A stretch of DNA of 64,000 nt from Oxalobacteraceae bacterium (GTDB taxonomy: Bacteria > Pseudomonadota > Gammaproteobacteria > Burkholderiales > Burkholderiaceae_D), in the NCBI GenBank assembly GCA_030698225.1, contig JAUYNR010000073.1:40022-104021 (forward strand), in the 5' to 3' direction. How positions within the stretch are numbered: position 1 is the stretch's first letter; each line of letters begins with the position of its first letter. Shown here piece by piece: positions 41,792 through 50,866 of the stretch. The position numbers and the translations under genes are program-made. A model generated the notes under the pieces. That model saw nothing but the letters and a program-made list of their open reading frames with translations. It made no database searches and had not been told where the DNA came from.

Positions 41792-42757
41792 TTATCCCGC
41801 CTTCTGTGCCAGCACCCGCCGGATCGTGGCGGCCAGTTCCTCTGCGACGAATTTGGCCACATAGGCATCCGCGCCGACGCTTTTGACGTGCTCCTCGTTG
41901 GTCGAGCCGGTCAGCGAAGAATGGATGATCACCGGGATCGACTTGAATCGCGCATCCTGCTTGATCTTCCGGGTCAGGGTAAAGCCATCCATTTCCGGCA
42001 TTTCCAGATCGGTCAGCACCAGCGCAACCTTGTCCTGCACCGTCTTGCCTTCGGCCAGCGCGGCGTCTGCGATGCTTTGCAGCCGCTCCCAGGCTTCCTT
42101 GCCGGTCTTGGTCATGATGAACGGCGCCCCCATCGCATCCAGCCCATGCTCGATCAGCGTGCGCGCCATTTGCGAATCGTCGGCCGCCAGAATCACCGCG
42201 CCGCTCGGCAACTTCAATGCCGGACCGATGGTGCCCGGAGCGGGCTCCGCCTGGCTTGACGGCATCACGTCGCGCAGGATCTGCTCGACGTCCAGCACCT
42301 GCGCCAGGCGGGTGCCGTCGATGTCGCCATCGAGCCGGGCAATGCTGGTTACCATGCCGCCGACCATGCTCGATTCCGCCGACAGCACCTGGCTCCAGTC
42401 CAGCCGCACGATTTCTTCCACGCCTTCGACCGCAAAGCACTGGGTCGAGCGTGCATACTCGGTCACCAGCAGGATGTTCAATCCGCTCTTTGGGGTGCAG
42501 CCGACCACCGCCGGCAGGTCGATCACCGGAATGATCTGGCCGCGAATATTCGCCACCCCCAGCATGTGCGGCAGCGCACCGGCGACGCTGGTAATGACCG
42601 GCATCGCGAGGATTTCACGCACCTTGAAGACATTGATGCCGAACAGTTCGGAGCGATCGGCATTGGCAGCCTCGCCCAGACGGAACAGCAGCAGTTCAAA
42701 CTTGTTGTTGGCGGTCAGATTGGTCCGTTCATTGACATCCTGCTGCACTGTACTCAT
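41792..42757 (-). CDS. cheV: Chemotaxis coupling protein CheV
   Basis: A 321-residue protein with an N-terminal CheW-like coupling domain (INVFKVREILAMP, RGQIIPVIDLP) and a C-terminal receiver domain with the phosphoacceptor Asp in LVLTDLEMPEMDGF. CheV links receptors to CheA and adapts by phosphorylation. I start at ATG 42757, since AAGGGGTG is well placed for it; the GTG nine bases upstream overlaps that site. It ends at a shared terminator with osmB. Confidence 0.95.
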   Translation of the reverse strand: MSTVQQDVNERTNLTANNKFELLLFRLGEAANADRSELFGINVFKVREILAMPVITSVAGALPHMLGVANIRGQIIPVIDLPAVVGCTPKSGLNILLVTEYARSTQCFAVEGVEEIVRLDWSQVLSAESSMVGGMVTSIARLDGDIDGTRLAQVLDVEQILRDVMPSSQAEPAPGTIGPALKLPSGAVILAADDSQMARTLIEHGLDAMGAPFIMTKTGKEAWERLQSIADAALAEGKTVQDKVALVLTDLEMPEMDGFTLTRKIKQDARFKSIPVIIHSSLTGSTNEEHVKSVGADAYVAKFVAEELAATIRRVLAQKAG

Positions 42758-43038
42758 GTGTTTCACCCCTTGACGCGACGTTTATTAAAGATTACTGCAT
42801 TGTTTTGGATTGTTAGCGGACAAGTCGCGCGCTCGACAAGGATCGCTGCAAATTCATGATTTGTAACGGATTTTATTGCCGAATCTTTAGCCGAATAGTG
42901 CAATACCTGCAAATCTCCGGGCCCGCAGCACGCTGATCCGGCACTGTCGTGCCTCGGCGCCGGCGCTTTGCCTTGAAATCAATTTCATCACCCCCATTTT
43001 TAAGCGATCCGTTCAACAACGCCCATCACGAGGACCAC

Positions 43039-44952
43039 ATGACTGTTTCCGAAAAGCAAACCCTGGGCTTCCAGGCCGAAGTCAAGCAACTGTTGCAGTT
43101 GATGATCCATTCGCTGTATTCCAACAAGGAAATTTTCCTGCGCGAACTGGTATCGAATGCGTCCGATGCGTCCGACAAGCTGCGTTACGAAGCGATCCAC
43201 AACGCCGACCTGTTCGAAAGCGATCCGGAGCTGCAGATCAAGATCACCTTCGACAAGGCGGCGCGCACCATCACCGTGTCGGACAACGGCATCGGCATGA
43301 GCCGCGACGAGACGATAGAGCATCTAGGCACGATTGCCAAATCCGGCACCAAGGAATTTTTCGGCCGCCTGTCCGGCGACCAGCAGAAGGATGCGGCGCT
43401 GATCGGCCAGTTCGGCGTCGGCTTCTACTCCGGCTTCATCGTGGCCGACAAGATCACGGTCGAATCCCGCCGCGCCGGCATGCCGGCCACGGAAGGCGTG
43501 CGCTGGGAATCCGCCGGCGCCGGCGATTTCAGCGTCGAATCGATCGACAAGCCGTCGCGCGGCACCGCCATCACGCTGCACCTGCGCGAGGGCGAGGACG
43601 AGTTCCTGTCGTCGTGGAAACTGAAAGCTATCATCCGCACCTATTCCGACCACATCCCGCTGCCGATCCTGATGCAGAAAGAGGAATGGGACGAAGAGAA
43701 GAAGGAAACCGTGGTCAAGGACGAGTTCGAGACCGTCAACCAGGCCAGCGCATTGTGGGCACGCAGCAAGTCCGACATCACGCCGGAGCAGTACGACGAG
43801 TTCTACAAGCACGTCTCGCACGACTTCCAGGCGCCGCTGATCCATACCCACAACCGGGTCGAAGGCCGCACCGAATACACGCAACTGCTGTACATCCCGT
43901 CCCACGCGCCGTTCGACATGTGGGACCGCAACAAGCGCGGCGGCATCAAGCTGTACGTGAAGCGCGTGTTCATCATGGACGACGCGGAGCAGCTGATGCC
44001 GGTCTACCTGCGCTTCGTCAAGGGCATCATCGACTCCAACGACCTGCCGCTGAACGTCTCGCGTGAAATCCTGCAGGAATCGCGCGACGTGAAAGCGATC
44101 CGCGAAGGCTCGACCAAGCGCGTGCTGGGCATGCTGGAAGAAATGGCGAACGCCGATGAGCAAGAGAAAAAAGACAAGTACGTGACCTTCTGGACAGAAT
44201 TCGGCCAGGTGCTGAAGGAAGGCATCGGCGAAGACGCGACCAACAAGGACCGCATCGCCAAGCTGCTGCGCATCGCCTCGACCCATAACGAGAGCGACCA
44301 GCAAAACGTGTCGTTCGCCGATTACGTGGCGCGCATGAAGGAAGGCCAGGACAAGATTTATTACGTCACCGGCGAATCGTATGCGGCCGCCAAGAACAGC
44401 CCGCATCTGGAAATCTTCCGCAAGAAAGGCGTCGAAGTATTGATCCTGTCGGACCGCGTCGATGAATGGATGCTGTCGTTCCTGACCGAGTTCGAAGGCA
44501 AGGAACTGGTGTCGGTGGCCAAGGGCGGCCTCGACCTGGGCGCGCTGGAAGACGAAGCCGAGAAGAAGCAGCACGAAGAAACCCAGACCGAATACAAGGA
44601 TCTGGTCGGGAAGATGAAGGAAGCGCTGGCCGACAAGGCCAAGGAAGTGCGCGTCACCTTCCGCCTGACCGATTCTCCGGCCTGTCTGGTGGCCGACGAG
44701 CATGAACTGTCCGGCAACCTGTTGCGCATGCTGAAAGCGGCCGGGCAAGCGGCACCGGAATCGAAGCCGATTCTGGAAATCAACCCGAACCATCCTCTGG
44801 TGCAGCGCCTGAAGTTTGAGGATGCGAAGTTTGCCGACTGGTCGCACCTGTTGTTCGACCAGGCCGCGCTGGCCGAAGGCGGTCAGCTGGCCGATCCGTC
44901 CGGCTTCGTCAAACGCCTGAATGCGATGTTGCTGGATATGGCAGCCAAGTAA
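43039..44952 (+). CDS. htpG: Chaperone HtpG (Hsp90)
   Basis: A 637-residue Hsp90 homologue. The GHKL ATPase motifs are present ([32 protein letters not shown]), as are the middle domain ([26 protein letters not shown]) and the C-terminal dimerisation domain. I chose ATG 43039 ([14 protein letters not shown]), which gives the standard N-terminus and has GAGGA upstream. It stands alone; a short perfect palindrome follows. Confidence 0.97.
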   Translation: MTVSEKQTLGFQAEVKQLLQLMIHSLYSNKEIFLRELVSNASDASDKLRYEAIHNADLFESDPELQIKITFDKAARTITVSDNGIGMSRDETIEHLGTIAKSGTKEFFGRLSGDQQKDAALIGQFGVGFYSGFIVADKITVESRRAGMPATEGVRWESAGAGDFSVESIDKPSRGTAITLHLREGEDEFLSSWKLKAIIRTYSDHIPLPILMQKEEWDEEKKETVVKDEFETVNQASALWARSKSDITPEQYDEFYKHVSHDFQAPLIHTHNRVEGRTEYTQLLYIPSHAPFDMWDRNKRGGIKLYVKRVFIMDDAEQLMPVYLRFVKGIIDSNDLPLNVSREILQESRDVKAIREGSTKRVLGMLEEMANADEQEKKDKYVTFWTEFGQVLKEGIGEDATNKDRIAKLLRIASTHNESDQQNVSFADYVARMKEGQDKIYYVTGESYAAAKNSPHLEIFRKKGVEVLILSDRVDEWMLSFLTEFEGKELVSVAKGGLDLGALEDEAEKKQHEETQTEYKDLVGKMKEALADKAKEVRVTFRLTDSPACLVADEHELSGNLLRMLKAAGQAAPESKPILEINPNHPLVQRLKFEDAKFADWSHLLFDQAALAEGGQLADPSGFVKRLNAMLLDMAAK

Positions 44953-44965
44953 CACGTCCCACCCC

Positions 44966-44987
44966 GGGTATGCCGATCGGCATACCC
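44966..44987 (+). terminator. Palindrome downstream of htpG
   Basis: A perfect 22-bp palindrome with 11-bp arms, 14 bp past the htpG stop. No T-run follows, so it may be a weak terminator or a transcript-stabilising hairpin. The rest of the 269-bp gap to 45222 shows no gene. Confidence 0.5.
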
Positions 44988-45221
44988 ATCGCTGCGCTCT
45001 GTCCTGCGTGCCATTCTGTGCCCGACGATTTTCGGACAAACACCCAAACAACATGCGTTACATATTGCGTTAGCGCAGACAACGTAAGGATTTTTCTTGA
45101 TCACATGGCGTGATTTGGTTCATTGTTTTATTCTTGGCTTTGTAGCCAAAACGGACCCCGGATTGCCGATAAAATCCGTGTGCCAGGTGTTTTTTAACGA
45201 ATGCCAAAGGAGTGCAGCGCC

Positions 45222-45821
45222 ATGTCAACACCGATCCCTGCACTATGTTCGATGGTCGCAGCCTTGTCCATCCTGTTCACGCAAGCGGCGATTGCCGCCG
45301 ATACGGCAATGCCTGCGATGGGCGCGAAAGGGGCTGCACCGTCTGCCGCCGACCAGAAAATGATCAAGAGCGCAATGCGGGCCGCGCCGAAAAAAGTGAG
45401 TGCGGCGGCCACGATCGTGGCGGCGGGTGCTGACGGCCAGATGCGCACCTTGCGCGAAGGCAAGAACGGATTCACCTGCATGCCGGACAATCCGGCGACT
45501 CCGGGTCCCGACCCGATGTGCATGGACAAGGCCGCCTGGGAATGGGCGGGTGCATGGATGGGTCACAAGACACCTGCCAGCGGCATGGTCGGCTTCATGT
45601 ACATGCTTTCGGGAGGCACCGACGCCAGCAATACGGATCCCTATGCGACCAAACCCGACGCCGGAAATCACTGGGTCAAGACCGGAGCGCACGTCATGAT
45701 CGTCGGTGCCGAGGCCGGCTTTTATGACATGTATCCGAAGAGCGCGGACCCCGACACCTCGGCCCCCTATGTGATGTGGCCGGGGACCCCGTACCAGCAC
45801 CTGATGATACCGGTCAAGTGA
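45222..45821 (+). CDS. Secreted protein of unknown function
   Basis: A 199-residue precursor with a signal peptide (LCSMVAALSILFTQAAIAA). The mature part is rich in Met, Gly, Asp and Pro, with two cysteines in CMPDNP and MCMD and conserved-looking segments WEWAGAWMGHKTPASGM and GFMYMLSGGTDASNTDPY. No enzyme motif is recognised. AAAGGAG precedes ATG 45222; the upstream ATG lacks a site. It is followed by a hairpin and then by a cupin gene. Confidence 0.75.
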   Translation: MSTPIPALCSMVAALSILFTQAAIAADTAMPAMGAKGAAPSAADQKMIKSAMRAAPKKVSAAATIVAAGADGQMRTLREGKNGFTCMPDNPATPGPDPMCMDKAAWEWAGAWMGHKTPASGMVGFMYMLSGGTDASNTDPYATKPDAGNHWVKTGAHVMIVGAEAGFYDMYPKSADPDTSAPYVMWPGTPYQHLMIPVK

Positions 45822-45826
45822 GTGAG

Positions 45827-45857
45827 CGAGCAGCCGCAACGGCAGGACGGCTGCTCG
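45827..45857 (+). terminator. Hairpin after the secreted-protein gene
   Basis: Ten-bp arms at 45827-45836 and 45848-45857, 5 bp past the stop codon, without a clear T-run. Confidence 0.45.
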
Positions 45858-46000
45858 GCTCGTCCAACGCGCCTTCCCTTGCCGTTTCCGGCAACGCGCG
45901 GAACTCATATGAGCAGCGATTCACCGATCCAGGCGCGATTGACATGGCCGTCGGCCCCCGTTGTCGCGCTTTCGATCCGCTTTAAATCGAGGAGAACGTA

Positions 46001-46393
46001 ATGAACAAATTGATTGCGATGGATTGCAGATCGAATCTGAAAACGGGTTTACTCTGCGCTGCCTTGGTAGCCGCGCCACTTGCTCTGGCCGAAGAAGCGC
46101 CTCCTTCATACAATGCATTTCCGGACGTCTACAAGTTGGTCCAGGAAAACGAACACTTTCGCGTTATCGAGGCGACCTGGCAACCAGGTCAGAAGGACGT
46201 TATGCATTCGCATTTGCCCGCAGTGATCTACTGGATTACTGACTGCCAACTTAGCGCTGATCTTCCAGATGGCAAACGCATTGATGGGACCCAGAAGGCG
46301 GGAACTTCTCGCATCAATGCCGCAGTACCGGGGCATGTTGCGACAAACATGGGGAAGAATACGTGCAAAGCGCTGTTAGTTGAGCGAAAGTAG
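46001..46393 (+). CDS. Secreted small cupin-like protein
   Basis: A 130-residue precursor with a signal-peptide-like N-terminus (LLCAALVAAPLALA). The mature domain of about 95 residues has a cupin pattern: HFRVIEATWQPGQKDVMHSHLPAVIYW with His residues in MHSH, then a second half ending VPGHVATNMG. It may bind a metal in the periplasm. GAGGAG lies before the ATG. The gene follows the unknown secreted protein on the same strand. Confidence 0.75.
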   Translation: MNKLIAMDCRSNLKTGLLCAALVAAPLALAEEAPPSYNAFPDVYKLVQENEHFRVIEATWQPGQKDVMHSHLPAVIYWITDCQLSADLPDGKRIDGTQKAGTSRINAAVPGHVATNMGKNTCKALLVERK

Positions 46394-46779
46394 CTAAAAC
46401 CATGAAATTTTGATATGTCTTATTGCTTTCAACAGGGCGAAATTGTCTGTCCCGTTTTCCGGTGAAGAAATGCTGTGCGGCCGCAATATGGAGGCCACAG
46501 CGGAGTCAGGTGAGTTGCGACGTTTGATCATGCTGACATACGCGAAGTGTGTTCCGCAGTTCAACATCTCGTTGCGGCTTGCCTGCGCTCGCGGGTCTGG
46601 ATAGCCGCTTGCGAGGCCACGAGGAACTGGGCTGCCTGTGCTGCACAGCGCTTGATTCGCCAATCCCCTAATATAACCAGCGTAACCAGCGGAAATTAGT
46701 CATCCTCATGGATCGCTTTCCGGACGCGTCTTTTCAATCGTTTGAAAGGCGACGTGGTGCTCAGGGCGTTGTACAAAGA

Positions 46780-46910
46780 AACCTTACGGCCCTGCATTAC
46801 AGTCGCTCAAAGGCGTCGCGATTCCGGTAAAATTGGCCATCCCCTTCACCGGCTGGAAAATCGATTTTGAACACATGGTCGGCGATCTTACCGAACAGAA
46901 GATCGAATAA
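46780..46910 (+). pseudogene. Possible C-terminal gene remnant
   Basis: In the 575-bp stretch 46394-46968 no complete gene is convincing. One frame ending at TAA 46908-46910 reads KKPYGPALQSLKGVAIPVK, then LAIPFTGWKIDF and EHMVGDLTEQKIE. It looks like the end of a real protein but has a stop upstream and no start. I do not recognise the parent gene. The first 300 bp of this stretch show no identifiable feature. Confidence 0.3.
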
Positions 46911-46968
46911 AAAAAGAAAAAGTGAAAGACCCGCACCCTATTTAACCCAGAAACGGAACTGAAACACC

Positions 46969-47376
46969 ATGTCCATCTCGAATTTTGAAGACTTGCTGCA
47001 AGCAGCAGCGCAACAAGCCGAGCCGCAGCGCTTGCTGTTCGTGTTCGCGAAAAAAGAATTGCCTGACGACCATGTCGAAACGGAAGCGCAGAATTTCCAG
47101 GCTGGCTTGGGCGGCGCGCTGACTCCGGTCGTGTGCGTCGACAAGACGCTGGATGCGCTGAGCGATTTTGCCGCTCTGGTGCAGGAATCGGAACAGACCG
47201 GGCAGCACTGGGACGTGGTGCTGGTGGCCTGCATGGCGGGCAAGAACGGCATCATGCCGAGCGCATCCGATGCCGACCAGGGTTTGAAAATGATGGTCAG
47301 CGCAGTCCAGACCGGCGCCAAATTGTCGCGCTTCATGGCCTTCGACCGCACCGGCGAGCCGCTCCAGTTTGCCTGA
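46969..47376 (+). CDS. Conserved betaproteobacterial protein of unknown function
   Basis: A 135-residue cytosolic protein. The pattern MSISNFEDLLQAAAQQAEPQRLLFVFA, then ELPDD and LTPVVCVDK, occurs in Burkholderiales, where it is sometimes labelled ribonucleotide reductase alpha subunit, but nothing here resembles the catalytic site of that enzyme. The function is unknown. It follows a decayed stretch and stands alone. Confidence 0.75.
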   Translation: MSISNFEDLLQAAAQQAEPQRLLFVFAKKELPDDHVETEAQNFQAGLGGALTPVVCVDKTLDALSDFAALVQESEQTGQHWDVVLVACMAGKNGIMPSASDADQGLKMMVSAVQTGAKLSRFMAFDRTGEPLQFA

Positions 47377-47387
47377 TGCAAAAATAA

Positions 47388-47460
47388 ATACTAACTATTG
47401 TATTTATTTCGGACCCAACAATCATATGCGGAAGAGGCATAGTTTTTTACTATACCCCCG
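47388..47460 (-). repeat. Dispersed 72-bp repeat, copy 8 (inverted)
   Basis: On the minus strand: GGGGTAT (47452-47458), CCGCA, AATAC and TAGTAT (47388-47393), 65 bp apart. It lies between the conserved hypothetical gene and the dehydrogenase remnant. Confidence 0.7.
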
Positions 47461-47476
47461 GTAAATTAACGTTATG

Positions 47477-47611
47477 TCAGCGGCCGCCGGCCATGCCGGC
47501 TCGACCTACGCCTGACCGCTGCGCGAGCGCATAACCGCGCGCCGCCGCCAAGAGCGCGGTCGCCGCACCGATGCCGGCGCCGGTGACCAGTAACACCTTT
47601 CTGTTCGTCAT
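47477..47611 (-). pseudogene. Internally deleted short-chain dehydrogenase remnant
   Basis: A 44-codon ORF with a good AGGAG site. The N-terminus reads VLLVTGAGIGAATALLAAAR, the start of a short-chain dehydrogenase/reductase nucleotide-binding fold, with the TGxxxGIG loop shortened. It then runs quickly into MAGGR, like the common C-terminal GGR end of these enzymes. About 200 residues of the middle are missing, so it cannot be an active dehydrogenase. It is divergent from the FAH gene. Confidence 0.55.
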
Positions 47612-47766
47612 TTTTTTCTCCTGAGAAGTCGCACGCAATCATGTCAGACTTCGATGATGGATGCGGCAGAAACAGTCCCCGCATCGACTTGCTATAAAAT
47701 CCCACCCGCCCATCGGGCAAAAATAGATAAATAGCGCAGTTGCCCGCCCACCATTGAGGAAATGTC

Positions 47767-48618
47767 ATGAAATTAGTCCGTTACGGCCGCCCCGGCAAAG
47801 AAAAACCGGGACTGATCGATGCAGAAGGCAAGCTGCGCGACCTGTCCGGCATCATCGCCGACATCGGCAACGATCAACTGTCCGACAAGGCGCTGGCCAA
47901 ACTGGCCAAGCTGCAGCACGACACGCTGCCGCTGGTACGCGGCAATCCGCGCTTTGGCGTGCCGCTGGCGCAGGTCGGCAAGTTCATCGCGATCGGCCTC
48001 AATTATGCGGACCACGCGGCCGAAGCGGGCTTGCCGAAACCGGCCGAGCCGATCATCTTCATGAAAGCCACCTCCTGCCTGTCGGGTCCGGACGATCCGA
48101 TCATGCTGCCGAAGGGCTCGAAGAAGACCGACTGGGAAGTGGAACTGGGCGTCGTGATCGGCAGCAAGGCGCAATCGGTCACCGAAAAGGATGCGCTGAG
48201 CCATGTGGCCGGTTACTGCGTGGTCAACGACGTGTCGGAGCGCAAATACCAGCTGGAACTCGGCTCGCAATGGGACAAGGGCAAGGGTTGCGATACGTTC
48301 GGCCCGGTCGGCCCGTGGCTGGTGACGCGCGACGAAGTGCCGAATCCGCAGCGGCTGAACCTGTATCTGGACCTGAACGACGAGCGGATGCAAACCGGCA
48401 GCACCAAGACGATGATTTTTTCGGTCGCCAAACTGGTCAGCTACGTCAGCCGCTTCATGACGCTGATGCCGGGCGACATCATCACCACCGGCACCCCGCC
48501 GGGCGTCGGCATGGCGCTGCAGCCGCAACGCTTCCTGCAGCCGGGCGACCGGCTGACGCTGGGCATCGCCGGCCTGGGCGAGCAGCAGCAGGATGTGATT
48601 GCCTATCAGAAACCGTGA
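47767..48618 (+). CDS. Fumarylacetoacetate-hydrolase-family enzyme
   Basis: A 283-residue FAH-fold metal-dependent enzyme that should cleave or hydrate a dicarbonyl acid. Motifs: GLNYADHAAEAGLP, IFMKATSC, DWEVELGVVIG (metal-binding Glu residues) and YCVVNDVSER (Asp ligand), GDIITTGTPPGVG. It is closest to the ureidoglycolate lyase/2,4-diketo-3-deoxy-L-fuconate hydrolase type, but the substrate cannot be assigned. It has an upstream GAGGAAA and ends at a large palindrome shared with the convergent isomerase. Confidence 0.88.
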   Translation: MKLVRYGRPGKEKPGLIDAEGKLRDLSGIIADIGNDQLSDKALAKLAKLQHDTLPLVRGNPRFGVPLAQVGKFIAIGLNYADHAAEAGLPKPAEPIIFMKATSCLSGPDDPIMLPKGSKKTDWEVELGVVIGSKAQSVTEKDALSHVAGYCVVNDVSERKYQLELGSQWDKGKGCDTFGPVGPWLVTRDEVPNPQRLNLYLDLNDERMQTGSTKTMIFSVAKLVSYVSRFMTLMPGDIITTGTPPGVGMALQPQRFLQPGDRLTLGIAGLGEQQQDVIAYQKP

Positions 48619-48639
48619 GTCGCCCGTAAATCCTGCTGT

Positions 48640-48693
48640 TTAGTAGTGCAGGCCTCCGTGCCTGCATGCAGGCACGGAGGCCTGCACTACTAA
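48640..48693. terminator. 54-bp perfect palindrome between convergent genes
   Basis: Arms of 27 bp (48640-48666 and 48667-48693) are exact complements with no loop. It sits 21 bp past one stop codon and 1 bp before the other. It probably acts as a bidirectional transcript end, although no T-run is present. A dispersed palindrome is the alternative. Confidence 0.75.
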
Positions 48694-48694
48694 C

Positions 48695-49369
48695 TTACTC
48701 GGCGTCCGCTTGATTCTCGGGCGCTGCAGCGACAAACGCATCGAGCTGCATGCAGGCGTCGCGGATGCGCAGCAGGGTCGGCATCGGGCTCAGGTCGCAG
48801 CCGACCCGCCCGGCATTGACGAGCTGGGGAATCAGGCAGCAATCGGCCAGCGTCGGGGTCCCGCCGTAACAGTAGGTGCCGGCCCGCGCATCAGCGGCCA
48901 GGGTTTGCTCCAGCACCGCCAGGCCCTGTTCGCACCAGTGGCGATACCAGGCGTCGCGGTCTTCCTGGTCCACCTTCAACTGGCGCGCCAAGTAACGCAA
49001 CACGCGCAGATTGTTGAGCGGATGGATATCGCAGGCGATCGACAACGCGATGGCGCGCACATAGGCGCGTGCCAGCGGCGTCGGCGGCAGCAGCGCCGGC
49101 GCCGGGTAGGCTTCCTCCAGATATTCGATGATGGCAAGCGACTGCCTGAGTGTCGGCGCGTCCGATTCGGTCTCGGATTCGGGCCCGCTGTCGTCGATCA
49201 GCAGCGGCACCAGCGCCTCCGGATTAAGCTTCAGGTATTCGGGCGAGAATTGCGCGCCGCCCTGCCGCAGCAGATGCACCGGGATCACATCGTAAGCCAG
49301 CCCTTTCAGGTTGAGCGCGATGCGCACCCGGTGAGCAGCCGAGCTGCGGAAATAGCTGTACAGTTTCAT
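48695..49369 (-). CDS. maiA: Maleylacetoacetate/maleylpyruvate isomerase
   Basis: A 224-residue zeta-class glutathione transferase. The glutathione site SSAAHRVRIALNLKG (YFRSSAAHRVR, residues about 5-20) is typical. These enzymes isomerise maleylacetoacetate or maleylpyruvate with glutathione. The next gene on the strand encodes an FAH-family hydrolase, so either a homogentisate or a gentisate ring-cleavage end is possible. I start at ATG 49369, with GGAGG 5 nt before it. No dioxygenase gene is in the window. Confidence 0.88.
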   Translation of the reverse strand: MKLYSYFRSSAAHRVRIALNLKGLAYDVIPVHLLRQGGAQFSPEYLKLNPEALVPLLIDDSGPESETESDAPTLRQSLAIIEYLEEAYPAPALLPPTPLARAYVRAIALSIACDIHPLNNLRVLRYLARQLKVDQEDRDAWYRHWCEQGLAVLEQTLAADARAGTYCYGGTPTLADCCLIPQLVNAGRVGCDLSPMPTLLRIRDACMQLDAFVAAAPENQADAE

Positions 49370-49436
49370 GGAGGCCTCCATCAGATCATTGCCGAATCGG
49401 GCGGGTCCGACCCGACATCCCGCCAATAAAATACTG

Positions 49437-49510
49437 ACGGGGTATGGCAAAAAAGAGTGCCATTACTGCATTATTTTATTGACATCTAAAAAATACATAA
49501 TGCAGTATGC
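49437..49510 (+). repeat. Dispersed 72-bp repeat, copy 9
   Basis: GGGGTAT at 49439-49445, CTGCA in place of CCGCA, AAAATACATAA and CAGTAT at 49503-49508, 64 bp apart. It lies between the isomerase and FAH genes on the minus strand. Confidence 0.75.
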
Positions 49511-49530
49511 ATGAGCGCACACACTGGCAA

Positions 49531-50226
49531 TCAAACGATTCTGAGCGACAAGGAGCCCAGACCGGCGATCCCGCCCTCCAGCAGATCGCCCGCCACCACC
49601 GCCGCCACGCCGGCCGGAGTGCCGGTAAAGATCAGGTCGCCCGGCTGCAGCGCATAGAATTTCGAGCAATGCGCAATGATTTCAGGGATGCTCCAGATCA
49701 GCTGATCCAGCGTACCGTGCTGACGCAGCGCGCCATTCACCTTCAGCTCGATGCCCGCATTCGCGGCCAGCGCGCACTGCGACACCGGATGGATCGGCCC
49801 GATCGGCGCTGAATGATCAAAACCCTTGCCGGTGCACCACGGCCGGCCCAGCTTCTTGGCTTCGCTTTGCAGATCGCGGCGCGTCATGTCGAGTCCGATC
49901 GCGTAACCCCACACATGCCGCAACGCCAGATCGGGATCGATGTCCTGGCCGCCCTTGCCGATCGCGATCACCAACTCGATTTCATGCTGCAAGTCGCCGG
50001 TCCGGCTCGGGTACGCCATCTGCCCGACCGCACCGCTTGCCACCGGCAGCACCGCATCGGCCGGCTTCATGAAGAAGAACGGCGCTTCGCGCCCGGTTCC
50101 GCCCATCTCTTTGGCGTGCTCGACATAATTGCGGCCGACGCAATAAATGCGGTGGACCGGGAAAAAGACGGAATCGCCGACAACCGGTACGGCTGCAGGG
50201 GCAGGTGGCGGAAAAACGAATTGCAT
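49531..50226 (-). CDS. FAH-family hydrolase (fumarylpyruvate-hydrolase-like)
   Basis: A 231-residue single-domain FAH enzyme. Landmarks are YCVGRNYVEHAKEM, FFFMKPADA, HEIELVIAIGKGG (Glu ligands) and GYAIGLDMTRRDLQ. Its size and pairing with a zeta-class isomerase recall NagK/NagL of gentisate degradation, in which fumarylpyruvate is split to fumarate and pyruvate. The start is ATG 50226, with GAGGAG upstream; the longer frame is not supported. Confidence 0.87.
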   Translation of the reverse strand: MQFVFPPPAPAAVPVVGDSVFFPVHRIYCVGRNYVEHAKEMGGTGREAPFFFMKPADAVLPVASGAVGQMAYPSRTGDLQHEIELVIAIGKGGQDIDPDLALRHVWGYAIGLDMTRRDLQSEAKKLGRPWCTGKGFDHSAPIGPIHPVSQCALAANAGIELKVNGALRQHGTLDQLIWSIPEIIAHCSKFYALQPGDLIFTGTPAGVAAVVAGDLLEGGIAGLGSLSLRIV

Positions 50227-50410
50227 CGGAACTCCTCGCGAGGGCAGCATTTGCATGACTGCAGACAATAAATACCGGCTCAGTGCTGCCGGACAGCCAT
50301 GAAAAACACTTGGATCACAGCGGGATAAGCAGCACAACAGCCGGCGCCTATATAATAAGCGCGGAATTCCCAAGCGTCATGCACGCCTCATTTCTACTAA
50401 AAGTTCAATA

Positions 50411-50812
50411 ATGACCAACAATTTCAGTTGGCGCGTGCGTGTCTATTATGAAGACACCGACGCCGGCGGTGTCGTGTTTTATGCCAATTACCTGAAATTC
50501 TTCGAACGCGCACGCAGCGAATGGCTGCGCGCCGCCGGCGTCCAGCAGCAAGCGCTGATGGACACTGATGCAGTCATGTTTGTGGTCACCAGCACTGCGG
50601 TCGATTATCATGCCCCGGCGCAACTCGATGATGAACTCAAGCTGACGGTCGTGGTCGAAAGGCTTGGACGGGCTTCGGTGCAGTTCATCCAGCAAGCCTG
50701 GCGCGGCGAACAGTTGCTCACTTCCGGCCGGATCAAGGTGGCTTGCGTGGATGTCGAATCATTCCGGCCCCGCCCGATACCGGCACCCGTTTTGCTAAGA
50801 ATTGCGCGATAA
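50411..50812 (+). CDS. ybgC: Tol-Pal-associated acyl-CoA thioesterase YbgC
   Basis: A 133-residue hot-dog thioesterase. The signature YYEDTDAGGVVFYANYLKFFERAR includes the catalytic Asp of this family. YbgC hydrolyses short acyl-CoA or acyl-ACP and is encoded at the head of the tol-pal cluster. The start has only a weak ribosome site. tolQ follows after 54 bp. Confidence 0.95.
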   Translation: MTNNFSWRVRVYYEDTDAGGVVFYANYLKFFERARSEWLRAAGVQQQALMDTDAVMFVVTSTAVDYHAPAQLDDELKLTVVVERLGRASVQFIQQAWRGEQLLTSGRIKVACVDVESFRPRPIPAPVLLRIAR

Positions 50813-50866
50813 GAATAATCCAGCGTGTCCGACCATCGATGAACCAGCCCCAATCACACACAACCC

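Noticed and set aside
43324..45054. Minus-strand frame of 576 codons
   Set aside because: Antisense to htpG; composition is His/Arg/Gln-rich as expected of an antisense shadow.
46410..46663. Short ORFs on both strands after the cupin gene
   Set aside because: No ribosome site and no recognisable domain; treated as part of the decayed stretch.
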